Origin: Sinotaia quadrata
Lineage: Eukaryota; Mollusca; Gastropoda; Architaenioglossa; Viviparidae
Length of the DNA stretch: 64,000 nucleotides
Assembly: GCA_028829895.1 (NCBI GenBank)
Contig: CM054177.1
Coordinates: 34,559,064-34,623,063 of the forward strand
Direction of reading: 5' to 3'
Shown: positions 23,724 to 35,756 of the stretch, piece by piece
Layout: each line of letters opens with the position of its first letter
How positions within the stretch are numbered: position 1 is the first letter of the stretch
Translations under genes and position numbers: made by a program
The notes under the pieces: model-generated
The model's database searches: none
Told to the model about the DNA's origin: nothing
The model's input: only the letters and a program-made list of their open reading frames with translations

Positions 23724-23990
23724 CTAATAGGATTGAAGAAAAGGCGGAGACAAAACTGAGGGACTCGGATTTGACGGCGCAACGAAATCAAGATAAACGC
23801 GTTCACCTAACGGATATCTTGCTTCGGACTGCATCCTAACACTCAGGTCATCGTCATTAATTCCACCGATCCGATGGCAAACGACAGTAATAGTTATTTT
23901 CGCCGCCTGAAGATCATTATTCGCTGTGCCTAAAATGATTTCATTCCACGCCCAGTCAGCGTCGGTGGGCAATAGAGTGTGGAAAGCCAT
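23724..23990 (-). CDS. Hypothetical 88-codon ORF, protein-like composition
   Basis: A complete ORF from ATG (complement of 23988-23990) to TAG with mixed, non-repetitive composition (starts MAFHTLLPTDADWAWNEI) in a GC-richer patch than its surroundings. It contains no array and no transposon motif that I recognise. No signal peptide, membrane segment or zinc ligand pattern is visible. Possible donor-like GT sites exist inside it, so it could be a first exon, but nothing downstream supports that. It may equally be a chance ORF or a relic of an unknown element. Confidence 0.2.
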   Translation of the reverse strand: MAFHTLLPTDADWAWNEIILGTANNDLQAAKITITVVCHRIGGINDDDLSVRMQSEARYPLGERVYLDFVAPSNPSPSVLSPPFLQSY

Positions 23991-24439
23991 CTGATATGTT
24001 TTTCATGAGTTGTCTTTTCTTGGAAAAAAATCTTTTTTGTTAAGGGACAAAACATGTAGTTTTTGATCAATTGCATCTGTCACTACCAGAGGCAATCTTG
24101 TTTCCTTTGCTAGAGAAAAAAGTGTTGCACACGAGTTTAACACTGAAATGCCTTTCTTTGTTTTGTTGTAGCAATGCTTTTAGCAATACTTTTCTCTTGC
24201 TGACGTGAGCTCTTTTGTCAAGCGCCAATTATTTATTGCTGACTTGAGCTACTTCACATACATCATTTACTTTCTTGTTTGACTTCTTCTGTGTGACCTC
24301 ACTTTGGTAAATGTGAAAAATAAAATGTGTTGCAATTACTTCGCTTTTCCTATCCATAAAATAATTGACGCTTATCTCGCATCCAATTCTGCAGAATGGC
24401 AATCTTAGTATATTGTTTTCTTCAACTCAATTTTACTGC
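23991..24439. other. No gene recognised
   Basis: Mixed AT-rich sequence with a weak repeat of TTGCTGACNTGAGCT at about 24190-24250. Confidence 0.5.
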
Positions 24440-24600
24440 TAGAAAAGTAAAATGCTCACTTAGATTTCAGTACTTAGAAAGTAAAGTTCTTGGATTTCAG
24501 TACTTAGAAATAAAATTCTCACTGGATTTCGGTATTTAGAAAGTAAAGTTCTCACTTGGATTTCTGCACTAGGAAAGAAAATTGTTACTAGGACTTACAG
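24440..24600. repeat. Diverged tandem repeat, about 32-bp unit
   Basis: AAGTAAAGTTCTCACTTGGA with TTTCAGTACTTAG recurs about five times. Confidence 0.75.
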
Positions 24601-24688
24601 AACGAAGGTGAGGAATCCCCGCTGTCAATTTGAATACAAGAAAAGCCCAACTTCTATCCTGAATCTGAGAGCTAGAAGAGTAGTAGCG

Positions 24689-24845
24689 TTTTCACTGGAT
24701 TTCAGTGGTAGAATAGTACAATTATCAGTTTCGTTTTAGTACGAGACAAGAACATTTTCGTGTGTATTTCAGTGGTAGAATAGTACAATTATCAGTTTCG
24801 TTTCAGTACGAGACAAGAACATTTTCGTGTGGATTTCAGTAAAAC
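24689..24845. repeat. Two-copy duplication, about 68 bp
   Basis: ATTTCAGTGGTAGAATAGTA with CAATTATCAGTTTCGTTT and ACATTTTCGTGTG is repeated once, almost perfectly. Confidence 0.9.
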
Positions 24846-25381
24846 TATTATTTACTATAAAACTATTATTTACCACTTGGGTGGCAGCACTGGAATTGTA
24901 ATTTTCTCAGTTGTAAGATGAGAAGTGGTTTACGAAATAGCTTCTTTCGGGTTCCCATACTGAATAATATTTTTGACACTGTAGTTTGATCGTTCTTAGC
25001 CAAGGTTTATTGTCAACACTATTTTTTCTCTCGAGACTTATCTTCTAAAAACAAAGAGCTTGGATACAAGATGTGACAGCGCCGAGGGCCGAGGACAAGC
25101 CAATGATGATGGACTGAACTGTGATAAGGGGGCTCTCACCCTGCAACTAATGGTGCTGTGCGCACCGGCCTATCGTCTCCAGCATCTTATGTCCGACTGC
25201 TGGAGACAAAATTGAGTTTTGATTATGAGAAGTATGATCCCCTAGCCACTGCTTATCTGATATTACAGGTCAATTGTCAGCATCGACGACACTAAATTTC
25301 TAGCCGTCGCCTCCATTTTCTCCTAGCCTGACCATACTTCTCGCGCTAACTAATTGGATTTCTTGCCCCTTGCGATTGCAG
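24846..25381. other. Unique-looking sequence upstream of a possible exon
   Basis: More balanced base composition than most of the window (25070-25380). It has a short stem-loop at about 25176-25208 (CTCCAGCATC...GACTGCTGGAG). It contains CGCTAACTAAT at about 25345 and a pyrimidine-rich run into TGCAG at 25377-25381, which together look like a branch point and acceptor. Confidence 0.35.
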
Positions 25382-25450
25382 CGAAGGCGTTTCGGCTCGC
25401 GTCCGATCCGAAATTTTGATTCTGGCACTGATATCCAAGAACAAATTTGG
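25382..25450 (+). CDS. Possible 69-nt internal exon (weak)
   Basis: Bounded by a good acceptor (CTAAC, pyrimidine run, GATTGCAG) and a good donor (TTTGG|GTAAGA). The 69-nt segment is an exact multiple of three, is GC-richer than its flanks, and is open in only one frame (RRRFGSRPIRNFDSG...). Single exons this short cannot be recognised by homology, and no partner exon is seen in the window. If real, it would mean the region is intronic to a plus-strand gene. A chance arrangement is quite possible. Confidence 0.2.
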
Positions 25451-26249
25451 GTAAGATGGGGTCTATTTTCTCTTTTCTCATGTCATTTCGTTCAAATATA
25501 TTGCTGCAGTCTCAGAGAGACGCGATCAATCTCAAGTTTTTTCGTCACACAGCCATACAGCTCGGAAAACAAGATTGTCCCATTGTGGGTAATAGTGGTT
25601 TCTAAAGTGTCCTTTCCGCCACGACTTCCTGTATGAACAGTTCCTTCTTCCAGTCAGACTCGTGTCAAAGCTTCAATTCTAAAAATAAAAATAAAAATCC
25701 ACACAGAATGTTTTCTTTTCCTTTTCTTTTCTGAACTATGGCTTTTTCAAGAACAAATTTCATTTGTTAATCACGTGACAAGTAAAGCAATTCTCTTAGG
25801 AAACATCCGTTCGAGATGAAATGGCACTTGATGTCAGCCGCCTTTGACGACGCAAATGTGATCACCTTGTTAATGTCAAGACTGTACTGTTCTCAGGAAG
25901 TTGTATTTCTTCAGGATAAAGTGACACGTGTTTTAGAGCAAAACGACTAAAAGAAAACCGCTAGAAAGTATACAACCTCCAATCTCAGTAAATCATTATT
26001 AGGGCTAATAATATCACACACACATAAATACACACACACAAGCAAACACCTGCAGATAGAATACACACACACACGCGCACACACACGTATACATACATAT
26101 AAAACAACTTGGAAGATATAAAGAAGGCCATAATCATTTATAATTCGTTACTCTTTTTCACCATTATTGTAATTTGACGGTTTTTCCTGAACCATGTTGG
26201 GAATTGAGTGTATATTTGAAATCACAATCTGTCCAATTAAAGGTAGTGT
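25451..26249. other. No gene recognised
   Basis: AT-rich. It includes CA-rich stretches at 26008-26095 and the rest of an 88-codon ORF (25370-25636) that runs past the donor-like site. Confidence 0.45.
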
Positions 26250-26535
26250 GTGGTTTATTGAACTATTAACTGTAAAGTATAATTTAGTGATGCATTCACT
26301 ATTATAATGCATAGTTTAATGATGCATTCACTATAATGCATAGTTTAATGAGGCATTCACTATAATGCATATTTAATGATGCATTCACTATAATGCATAG
26401 TTTAATGATGCATTCACTATAATGCATAGTTTAATGATGCATTCACTGTAATGCATAGTTTAATGATGCATTCACTATAATGCATAGTTTAATGATGCAT
26501 TCACTATAATGCATAGTTTAATGATGTATTCGCTG
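26250..26535. repeat. Minisatellite, 29-bp unit, about 9 copies
   Basis: TTTAATGATGCATTCACTAT plus AATGCATAG repeats head to tail. Each unit carries two ATGCAT palindromes. One copy lacks two bases. Confidence 0.95.
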
Positions 26536-26547
26536 TTATGTGTAGGT

Positions 26548-26900
26548 GCTTAACAATAGATTCTGCACAATTGTATACAATACTTGTAATGCATACCTAC
26601 TGAGGAATTAACAATGGATTCTGTACAATTGTATACAATACTTGTAATGCATACCTACTGAGGAATTAACAATGGATTCTGTACAATTGTATACAATACT
26701 TGTAATGCATACCTACTGAGGAATTAACAATGGATTCTGTACAATTGTATACAATACTTGTAATGCATACCTACTGAGGAATTAACAATGGATTCTGTAC
26801 AATTGTATACAATACGTGTAATGCATACCTACTGAGGAATTAACAATGGATTCTGTACAATTGTATACAATACTTGTAATGCATACCTACTGAGGAATTA
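26548..26900. repeat. Minisatellite, 58-bp unit, 6 copies
   Basis: GAATTAACAATGGATTCTGT with ACAATTGTATACAATACTTG repeats every 58 bp (26583, 26641 and on), nearly identical after the first copy. Confidence 0.97.
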
Positions 26901-27316
26901 AGGACGGATACATACATAGCAGTAATTGAAGTTCGTGCCTTTGATATCTGACTAACTGAAAACTTAAAACTAAATTTCTGCAGCCTCATAAGCTGTTGGG
27001 CTTAGACCAGCCTGGCAACTATAAAGATAAGCTCCTGAATCGGCTCCGCTATAAATAGTCCGGTTGAGCAGGGAGAGTATCCATGTATCAGATGTCGTAA
27101 TGATTATTTATAGCTCTGTCTTTTAGCGCAAACTGCTTGGCAGAGTTGTACAGAGGTCGTCATCTCTTGTGTATTTGCTTCGTTTCCCCCAAATAAACCG
27201 TAACGTTTAATTATCTTCTTATTGGTACATACACCTGCTTTAAATCATGACAATTAATCGCAAGGATGTTCCATGAAGATCGTTTTACACCATTGACTGC
27301 ATCGAGATAGGCTACT
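26901..27316. other. Unique-looking sequence with a TATA-like box
   Basis: Balanced composition around 26980-27180. GCTATAAATAG at about 27049 fits a TATA-box consensus and a GC-richer stretch follows. No ORF or gene follows before the next array at 27317, so promoter function is unsupported. Confidence 0.3.
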
Positions 27317-27690
27317 CTTTATGACTAGTACTACAGCAACAATTACTACTATTTATGACTAGTACTACAGCAACAATTACTACTATTTATGACTAGTACT
27401 ACAGCAACAATTACTACTATTTATGACTAGTACTACAGCAACAATTACTACTATTTATGACTAGTACTACAGCAACAATTACTACTATTTATGACTAGTA
27501 CTACAGCAACAATTACTACTATTTATGACTAGTACTACAGCAACAATTACTACTATTTATGACTAGTACTACAGCAACAATTACTACTATTTATGACTAG
27601 TACTACAGCAACAATTACTACTATTTATGACTAGTACTACAGCAACAATTACTACTATTTATGACTAGTACTACAGCAACAATTACTACT
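27317..27690. repeat. Minisatellite, 34-bp unit, 11 near-identical copies
   Basis: TTTATGACTAGTACTACAGC plus AACAATTACTACTA repeats without visible change across about 374 bp, which implies recent expansion or strong homogenisation. Confidence 0.98.
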
Positions 27691-27778
27691 ACTAAAACAA
27701 AAATTACTATTGTTACAAGTTACTGACGATTGTTGGACAATAGGCAGAAAGATTTTACAATTATATTCAAATTGTAAA

Positions 27779-27971
<193 letters not shown>

Positions 27972-27999
27972 GCGTGCATGTATGTCATTCACTCAAAGA

Positions 28000-28290
28000 C
28001 TGTTACAGTTCTAAACTGATGAAATAATATATTTTGTCAGTTACAGTTCTAACTTGATCAAATAATTTTTTAAATGTCAATTGCAGTTCTAACTTGATGA
28101 AATAAAATAGTTTGTGTCAATTACAGTTCTAACTAGATGAAATGAAATATTGTGCGTCAGTTACAGTTTTAACGTGATGAAATAAAGTATTTTAGGTTGT
28201 ACACCACTCTAACATGATGAAATAAAGTATTTTATGTCTTTTGCAGTTCTAACATGATGAAATAATACATTGTTTATCAGTTACTATTTA
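28000..28290. repeat. Tandem repeat, about 42-bp unit, 6-7 copies
   Basis: CAGTTCTAACNTGATGAAAT recurs at about 42-bp spacing (28044, 28085, 28126 and on). The last partial copy abuts the LINE fragment. Confidence 0.85.
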
Positions 28291-28292
28291 TA

Positions 28293-28622
28293 GCTGAAAA
28301 ACAGGCAGGCTTCAGACCGGGGCGAAGCACAATTGAACAGATTTTTAATCTGAGACTGCAATGTGAGAAGTACATCCAGCACTAACAAGACCTTTATCAT
28401 GTCCTTGTAGATTTTAAGAAGGCTTTTGACAGGGTTTGGCATTCAGCCCTTTGGTCCACCACGAAGCTGTACAACATCAATGCCCACCTGATCAAAGTCA
28501 TAGAAAACCTTTACAGCAAGGCCACCAGCGCAGTCTGCTTCAACGGCCAATTAAGAGATTGGTTCAGGACAACAGTGAGAGTCAGGCAAGGCTGCTGACT
28601 CTCGCCTATTCTTTTTAACTTA
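28293..28622 (+). pseudogene. LINE reverse-transcriptase fragment
   Basis: One frame of about 110 codons reads as the middle of a non-LTR reverse transcriptase. It has EKQAGFRPGRSTIEQIF (finger motif), then VDFKKAFDRVWH (motif A with the catalytic Asp of the FKKAFD block), then FNGQLRDWF, then VRQGC-stop-LSPILFNL (motif B). Two in-frame stops, after QH and after QGC, and loss of everything past motif B, including the catalytic YxDD motif, show it is dead. It is GC-richer than its flanks. It starts abruptly after a tandem array and ends in AT-rich sequence, so both ends are truncated. The clade cannot be fixed from this piece. Confidence 0.9.
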
Positions 28623-29188
28623 CTTTGAAATAGAGGAATAACACTGAGACAATCGATATCATTTTTCAGTTATAACTGGTTCTGAAGGAATGAAAAAGAA
28701 AACTGACATATATAGCGGAACTGTCGTCCTTACTGTAAGACTTAGAATTAGTGATCTGTCAGATTTATTGTAAGGGCTTATTGTCTTCTTGATAACAACT
28801 TTCATTCTCTTTAACGACAGATACATAATTTAATTTTCTATTGCGTATAAATACCACTAATATCTACAATTTCTTTCACTATCATCAACACTACTAGAAA
28901 TTTCACTCATGCAGGTACAATCTCAAACACAAAAAAACCATCATTATCCCATTTCTTACAATACCACCACTAATATCATTAATCACACACCACTATTACC
29001 AATACATCTCTCCCAACCTTATCACCAATCACAGGTCACTACTTCCTCTATGACCAAATTCACGAACAAAGCCCCACTATTGCGTCTTCCACTCTATTTT
29101 CAAATCAACAAATAGAACCCCGCCATTAACACTACTGCCTATACTACCTGTCTTCCACCAAATTCACAAATGAAACCTTAATTCACCA
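28623..29188. other. No gene recognised
   Basis: AT-rich then CA/AC-rich sequence. 28870-29150 is biased to ACCACTA and CCAATC words, like a decayed version of the array that follows. Confidence 0.5.
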
Positions 29189-29189
29189 A

Positions 29190-29737
29190 TCAAACCCCAA
29201 ATTAGAACTTCACCTCTGCCACCAAATTCACCTGTCAAACCCCAAATTAGAACTTCACCTCTGCCACCAAATTCACCAATCAAACCCCAAATTAGAACTT
29301 CACCTCTGCCACCAAATTCACCTGTCAAACCCCAAATTAGAACTTCACCTCTGCCACCAAATTCACCAATCAAACCCCAAATTAGAACTTCACCTCTGCC
29401 ACCAAATTCACCTGTCAAACCCCAAATTAGAACTTCACCTCTGCCACCAAATTCACCAATCAAACCCCAAATTAGAACTTCACCTCTGCCACCAAATTCA
29501 CCTGTCAAACCCCAAATTAGAACTTCACCTCTGCCACCAAATTCACCAATCAAACCCCAAATTAGAACTTCACCTCTGCCACCAAATTCACCTGTCAAAT
29601 CCCAAATTAGAACTTCACCTCTGCCACCAAATTCACCAATCAAACCCCAAATTAGAACTTCACCTCTGCCACCAAATTCACCAATCAAACCCCAAATTAG
29701 AACTTCACCTCTGCCACCAAATTCACCTGTCAAATCC
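29190..29737. repeat. 45-bp minisatellite with 90-bp higher-order structure
   Basis: Twelve 45-bp units containing CCCCAAATTAGAACTTCACC and TCTGCCACCAAATTCAC. Units alternate between the endings CACCAAT and CACCTGT, giving a 90-bp dimer period, with one break near 29680 where two CACCAAT units are adjacent. On minus it stays open for 189 codons as 15-residue repeats (TGEFGGRGEVLIWGL), which the multiple-of-three period explains. No start context or domain supports a protein. Confidence 0.97.
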
Positions 29738-30661
29738 CACTGTTATCACTACCCCATCTTCTTCCATAGTCACCTCTATAAAAACGAAGTGAGCAAACAA
29801 GTTGAAATTTAGTGAGTGATTGAACAAGCGAGCAATAGAATACACCCATGAGTGAAAAAGTGAATAAATGAGGAAAGGATTGAGTAAATAACCAAACGAA
29901 GGCGTTAGTGTCTGAGTAAGTAAAATAATAAATATATCAATGAGGGAGTGAACTAACGAGAGAGTGAGAACATTAGCAAGTGCTTTAGTGAACAAGACAA
30001 CATGCGAGAGAGAAAACCGGTTCTGATTTTATACTTCCCGAACAAGGCGCAGTACAACGGTGTCCACTAAAGAAGCGCTTGGTATAGCTAAAACTATTGC
30101 ACTTAAACCAATCGTCGTGGGAGGCTTGGAATACTTGTTTCATTGACTCAATAGATATTGTTTGAAAGTTTTATAGCTACGCTTAGCAAGTTGATGTGGG
30201 ACGCTAGCTATTACTCTATTGAAAACTTTTATAGCTACGCTTAGCAAGTTTTTGAGACAACTTTCAGATTCAACAATTTGCTGCTATCAGATAGTGAAAA
30301 TCTACACCCGACCTTCCACTCGAGTTTGCTGACTGTAAAAGTGGCGCTGAGGTCAAGCTAATGGTTTGTAACATAGGAGATTTCCTGGTGGGATATTTGA
30401 GACCAAATTCTATCACGTCATAAACTGATGGCTTTACCCGTAATAATCATTTGAGAAAGGCAGTTTTAAGACATGAAAAATAAAAACATCCAACAATAAC
30501 AACCGAAGCACCAACGATCTCAAGAAGTGTATGTTTAGCGAATAATCGATATAATAGGAAATAATAAATGTACACATCTAAGCTAACTATATGCATATAT
30601 AAACACATATAGATAACTATGTACACATTAATGCATATATGTGTATGTACATAAAACATGC
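29738..30661. other. No gene recognised
   Basis: Contains GTGA/AGTGA-rich degenerate sequence (29790-29990) and a 29-bp duplication with TTTTATAGCTACGCTTAGCA at about 30169 and 30228. Small minus ORFs are AT-rich and without domains. Confidence 0.5.
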
Positions 30662-32041
30662 TGTAACACAACACCACCCTAGTTAATGGTTATGATTATT
30701 ATTGTTAATCATCCATAACTAATTATAAGTGATGAGAATCTTAATTTATTTTATTAATAATTCTCCAGAAGACACCGCTCGTCTCTCTCACTCGGCAGAT
30801 ATGCGGGTGCGGGTCTTCCACAACATTAAAGACAAACATTTATTGTCACACAATATTTCCAAAGAAGAAAATAAATTCGTCTTTAATCTCTATTTAGCGA
30901 GCCCCTTAATCTTCAGTCCACTATCTCTCTAATATATGGTTATATTGATAATATAATTGATAATATATATGGTTACAAGTGTAAGAAGGTCAATACATTT
31001 AATAATAATTTTATTGAACCAACAATCAAATATACATGTAACAAAGTTACAAACTTATTGTTCACAATAGAATTGTCAATTTCACATGTCCTTTAGCATG
31101 CTGTAGAATGTTCTGTCAGCTGTTGTTCTCTGGACTAATCTGGACATTCCTTTCCCATATTAGTTCCCTGAAGCAGAACAACAATGTAGCAAATTTCCAG
31201 TAACTTCTTTGTACCAGAAATTCAACAGTGAAGTCCGGCGTACTTTGCCACTATACATCAAAAGAGTGCAGTGTATCCTTACACTTACACACTGGAGGAA
31301 GAAACGTCTCAAATCTACCATGGTCTTAGTGGTTTATGATCCTGGAGATTTTGATAAGAACAAAAAGGCTGCTTCTTCATGTAAAATATAATCAGGGAAC
31401 AAATGCTAAGTTTTCCAGTTTGTTCATCCCTAACTCCATTCTTTCTTAACTTACAGTTTCCTGCAACAGTATTTATAAGTCCAATACATGCATACAGCAT
31501 AATAAATACACCATAACAAAACTTATGAAAAGGTTCTAGAAGCAATGTCAAGTGTTTAGCAAAGTACATACACGCATCATAGTCCACAATTTGTAGAAAT
31601 AATAGTCTACTCACATAATCCATCTCTATGTGAAACGCAAGTACAACATATCAGTAGCAAAATGCACGAACTATTTCTAAGTACATTCTCTCTCAATCCG
31701 TAAGTTAACTCATCATTAAGCTAAAGGTGGCCTTTCATGACCAGACATATTTCATTCCAAATTCAAAGTGATTAGAAAATAAATTCTTTACAACAGGTAA
31801 ACTTTGATCTCAGCCCATTGGCTGGTCTCGTTCTTGTAAATCTTAACCACTGGGTAATAAAAACTAATCATCCACCTAAAACTGGTTTAGATTATATCAG
31901 CAAGTTTCTAGAACATTCTCCACCTGAGTTGTTTACTCCCAAAATATGATCATAAACAGTGGCCAAGGTCAGGTTATATGAAAATTGGCAACAAAGATAT
32001 AATTATTAAGTATTAAAATAGGGATAATTTATTCTACCACA
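30662..32041 (-). mobile_element. Solo LTR copy E with perfect target duplication
   Basis: 1380 bp from TGTAACACAACACC to ATTCTACCACA, colinear with copies B, D and G. It is flanked on both sides by CATGC (30657-30661 and 32042-32046), a perfect 5-bp target-site duplication. TG...CA termini, a 5-bp duplication and no internal coding sequence are the marks of a solo LTR left by recombination between two LTRs. The small ORFs inside are incidental. Confidence 0.85.
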
Positions 32042-33411
32042 CATGCTCGCATCCATATATATATTCACACAGGTAGGTGTTTACATATATTTAGAGAGAG
32101 GGAGAGAAAAAATAGATTTTAAGAAAACTGAACAAGTCTTGGTAATAACAGAAAACTATTTATACATTCTTCTTCTTTACGATCACTTCTTTTCCCCACA
32201 GGAATTGCGTGGAAACTTTTCATCTTCTTGATGTTCTCAGTTTCTGTAGATTTCCTGTGGGGCCTTCCTCCTTACTCTGTTCTAGGAGGGTAGTAATGTT
32301 TAAAAAAAAATAAAAAATAGAAGATATATGGAAGTTATGGAATTAGCTTTCCACTTGCCTGTCATTGTTTACATTTTACTTGCATGCTTTATTCTTTAAT
32401 ATTTATACAAGCCTTAATTTCGTTATAGCAAAATATTATAATATAAGAATATAGAAAGAAATTATGAATTCAGTATTGCAGTCCTAGTTCTGTTTGTACA
32501 GTTTGTACTTAACAATCTACATAAGTCAAAACTTTACAACAGTTTATAGTGTACTTGAAGTAAAAACTTTATAACAGTTTATAATGTACTTGAAGTCAAA
32601 ACTCAACAACGCTTTATAAGTATTCTATTCACTCTAATTACCGTTTAAAAATCTTTAATAATACAGTTCTTTGTTTAATTAGATTAATTTTACGAAAGCA
32701 GCATAATTAAATGCTAATTTATTAAATTTAATTTACTAAAGCAGCATAATTAATTAGAAGTCGTTTATATTTATATTTATATAATATTTATAATTTTACA
32801 ATAAAGAGTGATGGATGCATTTTATTTTAGCTGAATTGCAGAAAAGTAAGTGTATAAAACTTTATGTGCTTAACTTTATACTATAAGGTAAATTATACAT
32901 TTTGATGATGTTAGATTGTAACTGTTTCTAACATTCAGTTGAAATTTCTTTGTTTTAAAGAATATACAGTATTATATTGATTTATCACACACATCTTTCT
33001 CCAGCAGGCGTAGAAAATAAATCCCATCGTTACGAGTCACGTGCTTGGGGTGGGTGGCTGGCTGACTGGCTGATAGTGTGGCGAGTTAGCAAGCAACATT
33101 TTGGTCTCGAAGTCGACTTCTCGAAACTCGCGGTTTATGAGTCTGTAAACTTATCTGAAGAGGCAGCATTTCTTTCACTTCAAAAGAGCGCATCAAGGGC
33201 AACAACTCTGAGTAAGCGTACTCTGCTTGCACATTATAAGGACCTTGTGCCAAAACGAGATTAATGTTATTATAATGGGAAATAACTTAGGTTTCGCTGC
33301 GATAGTTTGGTAAAGTGGTTAGATACGATAGCTGGCTTTGGAATGCACGTGATATCACCGATACATCCGTATATCACTTATAATAAAACTCTCATCTAAA
33401 TGGAATTCTGA
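32042..33411. other. No gene recognised; ORF of 95 codons at 32977-33264
   Basis: Mostly very AT-rich with short repeats (TTATAACAGTTTATAATGTAC at 32545-32620). The 32977-33264 plus ORF sits in a GC-richer patch and contains a Trp-rich stretch (RAWGGWLADWLIVW). It matches nothing I recognise. Confidence 0.4.
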
Positions 33412-33590
33412 CGTCAGTAATCGTTTCACAGGCCTTAGACGTTCTAGTAAGGCAGTAGATGATGTGTTGTAATCGTTTAATAGGTCGTAAACGTTCTAGT
33501 AAGGTAGTAGACGATATGTGTTGTAATCGTTTAATAGTCCTTAAACATTCTAGCAAGACAGTAGACGATATGTGTTTTAATAATCGACAT
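33412..33590. repeat. Tandem repeat, about 54-bp unit, 3 copies
   Basis: GTAATCGTTT starts near 33417, 33470 and 33524, each followed by CGTTCTAGTAAGGYAGTAGA-type sequence. Confidence 0.9.
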
Positions 33591-33626
33591 ATACTATGAG
33601 GCACGCTGGCTCTGCTATGCTTAAGT

Positions 33627-33629
33627 GTG

Positions 33630-33681
<52 letters not shown>
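33627..33681. repeat. (GT)n microsatellite
   Basis: About 27 GT units. The ORFs crossing it on both strands are dinucleotide artefacts. Confidence 0.97.
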
Positions 33682-33682
<1 letters not shown>

Positions 33683-33959
33683 CAGCAGTAACCTGCTTTC
33701 CCTAAGTCCTACAAAATCACGTATACCCCTACTAGTTATGTTGGGCTGCGTACCGATAGTGTACGTCAAAATCTTCCTCAGACAGAAAGATAGCGCAATA
33801 GTTCAGGGCGATAACAGATGGGTCAGCGGACAGTTTAAAACAGATGGGAAAATAATCTACTTCAGCTCTCTTTTCAAGGCAGTGTGTAAGCTGAGACAGG
33901 TTACCCGCTTTGTGATTTTTCAGAATGTTTCCCAGACCTCCAATGCTCAGACTACTTAA

Positions 33960-34560
33960 GATATGACAAGTATAACAAAAATAGTGAACTGAAACAAATT
34001 TTTATGGCGTGACTAGTTTAATGGAAGTGAAATCAAATTATTTATGGCTTGTTATATTTAATAGGAACAAAATCAAGCAATTTATTATGAGTAACATTTA
34101 ATGGAAATTAATTCCAACTATTTTTGCATGTCCAATACAATAGAATTGAAATAACATTGTATATGCGTGACCTTCTTACTGAAAATGAAATAAAATTATG
34201 TTGGTGTAATTGATTAAGGAACTGAAATCACACTATATATGCGTGACTTTCTTACTGAAAATGAAATAAAATTATGTTGGTGTAATTAATTAAGGAACTG
34301 AAATCACACTATATATGCGTGACCTGCTTAATGAAATTGAAATGAAATCATGTATGATGTAATTAATTAAAAAACTGAAATGTATCAGTATTCAATATGA
34401 CTATTAAAATGAACCTAAATCCAGTTACAGTTATAGCTATATGACTGAAAATGAAATAAACTATCTATACTGTAACATGAATTAAGAAATTGATAGCAAA
34501 CAGTATTAGGATTAAAGAGTTTAAAAAGAATGGAATTAAAATATTAATATAAAATTATAT
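33960..34560. repeat. Diverged tandem repeat, about 75-bp unit
   Basis: TGCGTGACNTTCTTACTGAA with AATGAAATAAAATTATGTTG is clear at 34164, 34236 and 34316. Weaker copies extend both ways. Confidence 0.8.
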
Positions 34561-34595
34561 TTGGTATTATTGCAGGAGAACTATAGCGTGAAAAG

Positions 34596-34772
34596 CAAGG
34601 AGGAATTGAAAAGAAAACGTGACGTGAAAAACATGGAGGAAAAATGTGATGTCAAATATATGGAGGAATTGAAAAAATGTGATGTCAAATAAATGGAGGA
34701 ATTGAAAAGAAAATGTGACGTGAAAAACATGGAGGAATTGAAAAGAAAACGTGACGTGAAAGACATGGAGGA
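34596..34772. repeat. Minisatellite, 33-36-bp unit, about 5 copies
   Basis: GGAGGAATTGAAAAGAAAAY with GTGACGTGAAAAACAT repeats. Two minus ORFs (FLHVFHVTFSFQ-type repeats) are by-products of the near multiple-of-three period. Confidence 0.9.
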
Positions 34773-35144
34773 AATGCAACGAAACTACTTTTGAAATGAA
34801 GCAAAATAAATAAATAAATATATCAAATTAAAGTTACATGAAAAAGTACAACTTTTAAGACATAAAAGCAATGAATTTATACTACTATAATTCATGATAA
34901 ATTTGTGTCATGAGAGCCATCTTGAAAGTTGGGCCGAAGTCAGCTTGTCGCATTTAGTACTCCTAGCAGCATATAGTTCAGGAAAGTCAATTCGAAAGGT
35001 ATATCTTTTGTTTTTTTAAAAATTCACGATCAAACACGTTTTACCTACAGGTCTTTGTCTGTCCACTTTATAATCTTAATATTAAGCGTGTAAATTCAAG
35101 AATCATAAGACTGAACACAGACTTAAATTCTCTTCATTGTACCT
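34773..35144. other. No gene recognised
   Basis: AT-rich sequence without visible repeats or coding frames. Confidence 0.5.
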
Positions 35145-35410
35145 TCGACAATAGTAATATGACTATTGGCATGACGAAAACTGTCTCTATGTTCCTATCT
35201 TAAACAATAGTAACATGACTCAGGGCCATGATGTAAACTGTCTCTATGTTCCTATCTTAAACAATAGTAACTTGACTCGGGGCCATGACGTAAATTCTTT
35301 ACATTCAAACCTTAAACAATAGTAACTTGACTCGGGGGCCATGACGTAAATTCTTTACATTCAAACCTTAAACAATAGTAACTTGACGCGGGGCCATGAC
35401 CTTTAAGTAT
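35145..35410. repeat. Tandem repeat, about 56-bp unit, 4-5 copies
   Basis: TTAAACAATAGTAACTTGAC with GGGCCATGACGTAAA recurs at 35201, 35258, 35313 and 35369. Confidence 0.9.
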
Positions 35411-35674
35411 TTGAAATTAAACAACTAGTCACGAGTCCATCAATTAGTTGCAAATTGTGTAAGCAGGTGGAAGACTAAGCACATTTGTAAACTTTTCTTA
35501 CCGGCACTCCTAGGTTGTTAGACAGTGAGCATAAAGAAGAAGTTTGGACAGAGTTATGGGCGAGAATGAAATTTGTAGTTAGAGAAATTAATGTGTTCTA
35601 GTGCATTATTATCATGATTTATTCGATACGGTAGTTATCAAAGCCATTATGGTTTTTACAGGTGTCATTTTAAT

Positions 35675-35675
<1 letters not shown>

Positions 35676-35745
<70 letters not shown>

Positions 35746-35756
35746 AAGAGAGAGAG
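35676..35756. repeat. Compound (GT)n(GA)n microsatellite
   Basis: About 11 GT units run directly into about 28 GA units with three interruptions. Confidence 0.97.

Noticed and set aside
27040..27070. TATA-box promoter at GCTATAAATAG
   Set aside because: No transcript-like sequence or ORF follows before the next array, so the motif alone is not enough.
29164..29733. 189-codon Gly-rich repeat protein on minus
   Set aside because: Explained by the 45-bp minisatellite. There is no start context, no flanking coding sequence and no domain.
33310..33360. Perfect A-box word TGGTAAAGTGG suggesting a tRNA or SINE
   Set aside because: No B box at the expected distance and no cloverleaf pairing.
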